From Rhodoferax saidenbachensis (GTDB lineage: Bacteria; Pseudomonadota; Gammaproteobacteria; Burkholderiales; Burkholderiaceae_C): 64,000 nt of DNA. The stretch covers positions 434,001 through 498,000 of the forward strand of contig NZ_CP019239.1 of NCBI RefSeq assembly GCF_001955715.1, in the 5' to 3' direction. Positions 55,328 to 64,000 of the stretch are shown here, in pieces. The translations under genes and the position numbers were made by a program. The notes under the pieces are model-generated. The model was given only the letters and a program-made list of their open reading frames with translations, had not been told where the DNA came from and did no database searches. Each line of letters starts with the position of its first letter. Position 1 is the first letter of the stretch.

Positions 55328-55413
55328 GGAGAGGTGGCCGAGTGGTTAATGGCAGCAGACTGTAAATCTGCCCTCTTACGAGTACGCTGGTTCGAATCCA
55401 GCCCTCTCCACCA
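55328..55413 (+). tRNA. tRNA-Tyr (GTA)
   Basis: The 86-nt class II tRNA has acceptor GGAGAGG paired with CCTCTCC, anticodon stem CAGAC-loop-GTCTG type ending in GTA (AGACTGTAAATCT), a long variable arm and an encoded CCA. It starts a tRNA cluster upstream of tuf. Confidence 0.96.
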
Positions 55414-55464
55414 GTGATAAGTTGAATGAGATGTAGCGTTTGTGCCTGTAAAGGGCGAACCTTC

Positions 55465-55538
55465 GCGGGGTTCGTATAGTGGTAATACCTTAGCCTTCCA
55501 AGCTAAAGCGAGGAGTTCGATTCTCCTACCCCGCTCCA
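55465..55538 (+). tRNA. tRNA-Gly (TCC)
   Basis: The 74-nt tRNA has acceptor GCGGGGT paired with ACCCCGC, anticodon loop CTTCCAA (TCC), TTCGATT T-loop and encoded CCA. Confidence 0.96.
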
Positions 55539-55585
55539 TCGTTAACTTGTTGCTGGCTTTGTAAAAAGTTGGTTGTAAAGATTTT

Positions 55586-55660
<75 letters not shown>

Positions 55661-55747
55661 GTTTTTTGCACGACCGTTGGCGTGCGGGTCGCGGCGGTTG
55701 CGCTGTGATTTTTGTTGGTTTCACTCATTACTTTTCGGAGTCAGACA

Positions 55748-56938
<1,191 letters not shown>

Positions 56939-56949
56939 AGATTTCGCGA

Positions 56950-57025
56950 AGGGGTATAGCTCAATTGGCAGAGCGTCGGTCTCCAAAACCGAAGGTTGTA
57001 GGTTCGATTCCTACTGCCCCTGCCA
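56950..57025 (+). tRNA. tRNA-Trp (CCA)
   Basis: The 76-nt tRNA has acceptor AGGGGTA paired with TGCCCCT, anticodon loop CTCCAAA (CCA), TTCGATT T-loop and encoded CCA, located 12 bases after tuf. Confidence 0.96.
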
Positions 57026-57050
57026 CCTGGCTAGCTTAAAGGTGGCAAAC

Positions 57051-57075
57051 AAGCCCGCTACGGTGTAGCGGGCTT
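57051..57075 (+). terminator. Hairpin between tRNA-Trp and secE
   Basis: AAGCCCGCTAC (57051-57061) pairs with GTAGCGGGCTT (57065-57075) around GGT. It is strong but followed by only a weak U-rich region, so it may terminate partly or mark tRNA processing. Confidence 0.5.
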
Positions 57076-57133
57076 CAGCGTCTTAAGGTCGCTGAAATTT
57101 TGAATCGATTTAGAACGCGCGAAATACAGAAAT

Positions 57134-57517
57134 ATGGCCACGACACAAGTTCAAACCGTCAGTACAGGGGCAGACAAGGCCAAGTTGGCCGCTGCTGCTG
57201 CATTGGTGGTGGCTGCGCTCGCAGCGTTTTATCTGCTGGGCAAGCAAGGCCAACTGGTGCAGTGGGCTGCATTGCTGGTCGGGCTGGCTGCTGCGGTTGC
57301 CCTGTTTTTTGCGTCTGAGTCGGGTCGCCAACTGGCGGCCTTTGGGCGTGATGCCTGGCGCGAAGTTAGAAAAGTGGTTTGGCCTGCACGCAAAGAAGCG
57401 ATTCAGATCACAGCATACGTCTTTGGTTTTGTGATCGTGATGGCGCTGTTTCTGTGGTTCACAGACAAGACGCTTGAGTGGGTCTTTTACGACTTGATTT
57501 TGGGGTGGAAAAAATAA
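57134..57517 (+). CDS. secE: Preprotein translocase subunit SecE
   Basis: SecE stabilises SecY in the Sec translocon. The 127-residue protein has three hydrophobic helices (about residues 18-38, 42-60 and 92-115), as in E. coli, and the conserved cytoplasmic [17 protein letters not shown]. The stop overlaps the nusG ATG by one base (TAATG). Confidence 0.95.
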   Translation: MATTQVQTVSTGADKAKLAAAAALVVAALAAFYLLGKQGQLVQWAALLVGLAAAVALFFASESGRQLAAFGRDAWREVRKVVWPARKEAIQITAYVFGFVIVMALFLWFTDKTLEWVFYDLILGWKK

Positions 57518-58107
57518 TGACTGAAGTTGTCGCAAGCCCCTCGGCAGAATTGCCACCAACCACTCCCGTAAATCCTGATTTGCGTTGGTATGTGGTGCAT
57601 GCTTATTCCGGCATGGAAAAAGCAGTAGAGCGCAACATTCTGGAGCGGATTACCCGCTCCGGCATGGAAAACAAGTTTGGCCGCATCCTCGTTCCTATGG
57701 AAGAGGTAGTTGAGGTCAAGAACGGTCAGAAAAAAACGACTGAACGCAAGTTCTTCCCCGGCTATGTGCTGGTGGAAATGGTCATGGACGATGACACCTG
57801 GCATCTGGTGAAACACACCAATAAGGTGACCGGTTTTGTGGGTGGTGCAAAAAACCGTCCAGCCCCAATTTCCGAAGCTGAGGTGATGAAGATCGTCAAC
57901 CAGATGCAGGAAGGCACCGAGAAGCCGCGCCACAAGATTGAATTTGTGGTGGGTGAGTATGTGCGCGTCAAGGAAGGTCCTTTCACCGACTTCAATGGTT
58001 CGGTGGAAGACGTGAACTACGAGAAGAGCAAGGTGCGCGTGTCGGTGACCATTTTCGGTCGCTCCACGCCGGTCGAATTGGAGTTTTCTCAGATCGAGAA
58101 AACGTAA
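57517..58107 (+). CDS. nusG: Transcription termination/antitermination protein NusG
   Basis: NusG couples RNA polymerase to ribosomes and Rho. The 196-residue protein has the NGN domain ([34 protein letters not shown]) and a C-terminal KOW domain ([22 protein letters not shown]). The ATG at 57517 is the family-like start. Confidence 0.97.
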   Translation: MTEVVASPSAELPPTTPVNPDLRWYVVHAYSGMEKAVERNILERITRSGMENKFGRILVPMEEVVEVKNGQKKTTERKFFPGYVLVEMVMDDDTWHLVKHTNKVTGFVGGAKNRPAPISEAEVMKIVNQMQEGTEKPRHKIEFVVGEYVRVKEGPFTDFNGSVEDVNYEKSKVRVSVTIFGRSTPVELEFSQIEKT

Positions 58108-58130
58108 GTTTCGCTAAGACCTAAGGTTTG

Positions 58131-58152
58131 CTGGCCAGCGATGGCCGGTTTT
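58131..58152 (+). terminator. Possible attenuator between nusG and rplK
   Basis: CTGGCC (58131-58136) pairs with GGCCGG (58143-58148), followed by TTTT. It could terminate part of the secE-nusG transcripts. Confidence 0.45.
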
Positions 58153-58262
58153 GCATTTGCGTTATCCGACTCGGCGCGAATGAATTTGAAGAGTCGTTAA
58201 CCCCGGGGAGCCGAGGTCTGAGTTGTTCAGCACCAAGGCGTTATCACCCGTAAGGAGAAATC
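58153..58262 (+). promoter_or_regulatory. Leader of the rplK-rplA operon
   Basis: The 110-base leader ends in AAGGAG before rplK. It contains GC-rich pairing bases (CCCCGGGG at 58201-58208) and may hold the L1 autoregulatory site known for this operon in other bacteria; I could not identify the exact motif. Confidence 0.4.
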
Positions 58263-58694
58263 ATGGCGAAGAAAATCATTGGTTTCATCAAGCTGCAAGT
58301 ACCAGCTGGTAAAGCCAATCCATCCCCCCCCATTGGTCCTGCGCTGGGTCAGCGCGGACTGAACATCATGGAGTTCTGCAAGGCATTCAATGCGCAGACC
58401 CAAGGTGTTGAGCCAGGTCTGCCACTGCCTGTGGTGATCACTGCTTTTGCAGACAAGAGCTTCACCTTCATCATCAAGACCCCGCCTGCGACGGTCCTGA
58501 TCAAGAAGGCCATCAAGCTGGACAAGGGCTCTGCCCGTCCACACGTGGACAAGGTCGGCAAGATCACGCGCGCTCAGCTCGAAGAAATCGCCAAGACCAA
58601 GATGAAAGACATGAACGCCGCCGATCTGGAAGCCGCAGTGCGCACCATCGCCGGTTCTGCCCGCTCCATGGGCGTGAATGTGGAGGGCGTGTAA
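58263..58694 (+). CDS. rplK: 50S ribosomal protein L11
   Basis: The 143-residue L11 binds the GTPase-associated centre of 23S rRNA and the thiostrepton site. Conserved [34 protein letters not shown] and a C-terminal [12 protein letters not shown] are present. AAGGAG precedes the ATG, and rplA starts immediately after the stop. Confidence 0.98.
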   Translation: MAKKIIGFIKLQVPAGKANPSPPIGPALGQRGLNIMEFCKAFNAQTQGVEPGLPLPVVITAFADKSFTFIIKTPPATVLIKKAIKLDKGSARPHVDKVGKITRAQLEEIAKTKMKDMNAADLEAAVRTIAGSARSMGVNVEGV

Positions 58695-59390
58695 ATGTCC
58701 AAGCTCACCAAAAAACAAAAGACCCAAGTCGGCAAGATTGACAGCAACAAGCTGTACCCCCTGAGCGACGCTTTGGGTCTGGTCAAGGAATTCGCCAACG
58801 CCAAGTTCGACGAATCCATCGATGTGGCTGTTCAGCTCGGCATCGACGCGAAGAAGTCGGATCAAGTGGTGCGTGGTGCGGTCGTTCTGCCTAACGGCAC
58901 CGGCAAGACCAAGCGCGTGGCTGTGTTCGCCCAAGGCGCCAAAGCTGAAGAAGCCAAGGCTGCTGGTGCTGACGTGGTCGGTATGGACGACCTGGCCGCT
59001 ATGGTCAAGGCCGGCGACATGCCTTTCGACATCGTGATCGCCGCTCCTGACGCCATGCGCGTTGTGGGTACGTTGGGTCAAATTCTGGGCCCTCGTGGTC
59101 TGATGCCTAACCCCAAGGTTGGCACCGTGACTCCGGATGTGGCAACAGCAGTGCGTAATGCCAAGGCTGGTCAAGTGCAATTCCGCGTCGACAAGGCCGG
59201 TATTGTTCACTCCACCATTGGTCGCCGTTCGTTTGATTCGGACAAGCTGCAAGGCAATCTGGCTGCGCTGGTGGACGCTTTGAACAAAGCCAAACCTGCT
59301 TCCAGCAAGGGTGTGTATTTGAAGAAAGTCGCTGTTTCGTCGACCATGGGTGTGGGTGTCCGCGTGGACCTGCAAACCATCTCGGCGTAA
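58695..59390 (+). CDS. rplA: 50S ribosomal protein L1
   Basis: The 231-residue L1 forms the ribosome L1 stalk and usually represses its own operon. Conserved motifs include [36 protein letters not shown] and the C-terminal [21 protein letters not shown]. It starts at the base after the rplK stop. Confidence 0.98.
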   Translation: MSKLTKKQKTQVGKIDSNKLYPLSDALGLVKEFANAKFDESIDVAVQLGIDAKKSDQVVRGAVVLPNGTGKTKRVAVFAQGAKAEEAKAAGADVVGMDDLAAMVKAGDMPFDIVIAAPDAMRVVGTLGQILGPRGLMPNPKVGTVTPDVATAVRNAKAGQVQFRVDKAGIVHSTIGRRSFDSDKLQGNLAALVDALNKAKPASSKGVYLKKVAVSSTMGVGVRVDLQTISA

Positions 59391-59400
59391 TCGCAAAAAT

Positions 59401-59426
59401 TTGAACGGATCGCAAGACCCGTTCAA
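59401..59426 (+). terminator. Hairpin just after rplA
   Basis: TTGAACGG (59401-59408) pairs with CCGTTCAA (59419-59426). No U-tract follows, so it may be an attenuator or processing site between the L11-L1 and L10-L12 parts. Confidence 0.45.
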
Positions 59427-59659
59427 TGTGGTGGGCTGCAACGGTTGCAAAACCGGAGCAGGCCATCCAAGACCGTTGGTGTGCAAGCGGGCATTTATGC
59501 AAGCAGTCACTTAAACCGACACAGTGTTCGCACCGTGTCCAGCCAACGCAGATGGCGATCCCGCTGCAGATGGAATTGAGAAGTTTCGTTAACAGTTGGT
59601 CGCTGCAATGTGGAGCGTAAAGCAGCGTTTGCTGCCAAGCGCATTTAAAGGAGTAGACC
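59427..59659 (+). promoter_or_regulatory. L10 leader region with UUCG hairpin
   Basis: The leader before rplJ contains a stem GACAC-A-GTG/CAC-C-GTGTC closed by a TTCG loop (59518-59539), a very stable tetraloop. In other bacteria the L10(L12)4 complex binds this leader and represses rplJL translation. The sequence fits a structured leader, but the L10-binding kink-turn was not identified. Confidence 0.5.
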
Positions 59660-60190
59660 TTGAGTCTTAATCGCAGTGAGAAAGAAGCGGTCATCAGTGA
59701 TGTGACCGGCCTCGCCGCTAAAGCTCAAACGCTCGTGATCGCGGAATACCGCGGCATCACGGTCGCTGACATGACCAAACTGCGCAACAACGCGCGCAGC
59801 GCTGGTGTGAGCCTGAGTGTGTTGAAGAACACCCTGGCCCGCCGTGCTGTTGCCGGTAGCCCGTTTGAAATCGTGTCCGACCAGATGACCGGTCCTCTGA
59901 TCTACGGCTTTTCCGAAGACGCAGTAGCAGCCGCGAAAGTGGTTGCAGAGTTCGCGAAAACCAACGACAAGTTGGTGATCCGTGCTGGTGCGTATGGCGG
60001 TAAGGCACTGGACGTGAACGGCGTGAAGCAATTGGCAAGCATTCCTTCCAAGGAAGTGTTATTGGCGCAATTGTTGGGCTTGATGCAATCCCCCATCTCC
60101 CGTACAGCACGTGTGCTGGCGGCGTTGGCGGACAAAAAAGGCGCTGGCGTAGCTGTAGAAGCTGCCCCCGCAGAGGCTGTCGCGGCGTAA
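59660..60190 (+). CDS. rplJ: 50S ribosomal protein L10
   Basis: The 176-residue L10 anchors L7/L12 dimers on the ribosome. It matches [41 protein letters not shown] and has an Ala/Glu-rich C-terminus. The start is TTG, chosen because AAAGGAG lies 6 bases upstream and no ATG or GTG is suitably placed. A rare start codon fits a translationally controlled gene. Confidence 0.96.
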   Translation: MSLNRSEKEAVISDVTGLAAKAQTLVIAEYRGITVADMTKLRNNARSAGVSLSVLKNTLARRAVAGSPFEIVSDQMTGPLIYGFSEDAVAAAKVVAEFAKTNDKLVIRAGAYGGKALDVNGVKQLASIPSKEVLLAQLLGLMQSPISRTARVLAALADKKGAGVAVEAAPAEAVAA

Positions 60191-60232
60191 TTGCCCGACA
60201 TCCGTAGTAACCAAACTTGTTAGGAAATCAAA

Positions 60233-60604
60233 ATGGCATTCGATAAAGACGCATTTTTGACCGCGCTGGACAGCATGACGGTCATGGAACTCAACGACCT
60301 GGTGAAAGCCATCGAAGAGAAATTTGGTGTGAGCGCTGCCGCTATGGCTGGCCCTGCTGCTGCTGGCCCTGCTGCCGCTGCTGCTGAAGAGAAGACCGAG
60401 TTCAACGTGGTGTTGACTGACGCTGGCGCCAACAAGGTGTCCGTCATCAAGGCCGTGCGCGAAATCACCGGTCTGGGCCTGAAAGAAGCCAAGGACCTGG
60501 TTGACGGCGCTCCCAAGGCTGTCAAGGAAGGCATTGCCAAGGCTGACGCTGAAGCTGCTCTGAAGAAGCTGGTGGAAGCTGGTGCAAAGGCTGAACTCAA
60601 GTAA
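60233..60604 (+). CDS. rplL: 50S ribosomal protein L7/L12
   Basis: The 123-residue stalk protein has an N-terminal dimer helix region, an Ala/Gly-rich hinge (about residues 37-52) and the C-terminal domain with [51 protein letters not shown] precedes the ATG. Confidence 0.98.
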   Translation: MAFDKDAFLTALDSMTVMELNDLVKAIEEKFGVSAAAMAGPAAAGPAAAAAEEKTEFNVVLTDAGANKVSVIKAVREITGLGLKEAKDLVDGAPKAVKEGIAKADAEAALKKLVEAGAKAELK

Positions 60605-60620
60605 TTGAGTCGTCCACAAG

Positions 60621-60650
60621 GGCTGGAGGTTCCGATAAGGGCCTCCAGCC
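60621..60650 (+). terminator. rplL-rpoB attenuator
   Basis: GGCTGGAGG (60621-60629) pairs with CCTCCAGCC (60642-60650) and is followed by TTT. Its place between rplL and rpoB matches the partial terminator known in E. coli. Confidence 0.7.
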
Positions 60651-60669
60651 TTTGGTGCTTGTGAGAGTG

Positions 60670-60705
60670 CACTAAAAAGTTGCGTGGTAACGCTATTTTT
60701 TAGTG
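60670..60705 (+). other. Second hairpin in the rplL-rpoB gap (possible RNase III site)
   Basis: CACTAAAAA (60670-60678) pairs with TTTTTAGTG (60697-60705), and the inner GCGT pairs with ACGC around GGTA. In E. coli an RNase III processing stem lies at the matching place. Confidence 0.5.
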
Positions 60706-60853
60706 TCTTCTGACCCCGACTGCAGAAGATGCCTTGGTACGGGTTGCGTGCAATGCGCGACCGTCCGCCAATGATTGGTAGTGGCCAATCACCAAGAAAG
60801 ACACACAGTCGCCTAGGACCCCCAGGATTCCTCAGTCTTTGCCCGGAGATCTA

Positions 60854-64000
<3,147 letters not shown>

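Noticed and set aside
60150..60185. Repeat-like bases at the rplJ end
   Set aside because: GTAGAAGCTGCCCCCGCAG matches weakly and the Ala/Glu-rich tail is normal for L10.

Overview
The window is GC-rich chromosomal DNA from a betaproteobacterium, most likely a Comamonadaceae member (Rhodoferax/Polaromonas/Acidovorax-like). This is inferred from gene order (recG-oxyR-ubiA, argS-SPOR-dsbA, lptA-lptB-rpoN, tuf-tRNA-Trp-secE-nusG-rplKAJL-rpoB), from the protein sequences, and from a short dispersed repeat that I associate with this family. No prophage, insertion sequence, CRISPR array or plasmid gene was found. Nearly all of the window is core metabolism and information processing, with a few accessory patches.

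Layout: 1-5680 holds the end of a chemoreceptor gene and a queuosine operon (queA, a diguanylate cyclase, tgt, a truncated sensor kinase). 5779-13580 holds a TctC-type binding protein, recG, a membrane-anchored unknown, oxyR, ubiA and a VOC-EVE-WYL regulator operon. 13703-23151 holds psiF, argS, a SPOR protein, dsbA, a DHH phosphoesterase, lptA-lptB-rpoN, an rRNA methyltransferase and a PIN protein. 23167-31379 holds a GGDEF remnant, a second chemoreceptor, an AMP ligase/FMN oxidoreductase pair, a SEC-C protein, a small outer-membrane barrel, a periplasmic binding protein and a LysE exporter. 31376-42672 holds the cinA-pgpA and thiL-recombinase-like-apaG halves of what is usually one cluster, separated by about 7 kb of accessory genes (LysR/tautomerase, VOC, GST, SRPBCC/ArsR, a large HD-GYP receptor and a molybdopterin-fold partner). 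43073-48366 holds rpe, two more chemoreceptors and a chalcone-isomerase-like protein. 48505-55245 is the trp operon with an aldolase and an exporter inside it, then ung. 55328-64000 is the tRNA-Tyr/Gly/Thr-tuf-tRNA-Trp-secE-nusG-ribosomal protein-rpoB cluster; rpoB runs off the window.

Three patterns stand out. (1) A roughly 60-bp element with core AGCTGCTTGCGCA occurs about nine times. Besides lying between genes, it sits in frame inside rpoN, thiL, a RhtB-type exporter and probably trpD, forms the C-terminus of the PIN protein and the N-terminus of the CinA-like protein, and abuts or supplies the starts of ubiA and ltaE. (2) Eight genes or ORFs have a -10-like hexamer exactly 6 nt before ATG and no Shine-Dalgarno sequence, which suggests leaderless mRNAs. 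(3) Clear palindromic operators lie next to three local regulators (LysR, ArsR, WYL). Cyclic-di-GMP and chemotaxis genes are frequent: one intact GGDEF protein, one GGDEF remnant, one HD-GYP protein and four chemoreceptors, three of which end in the DWETF CheR tether.
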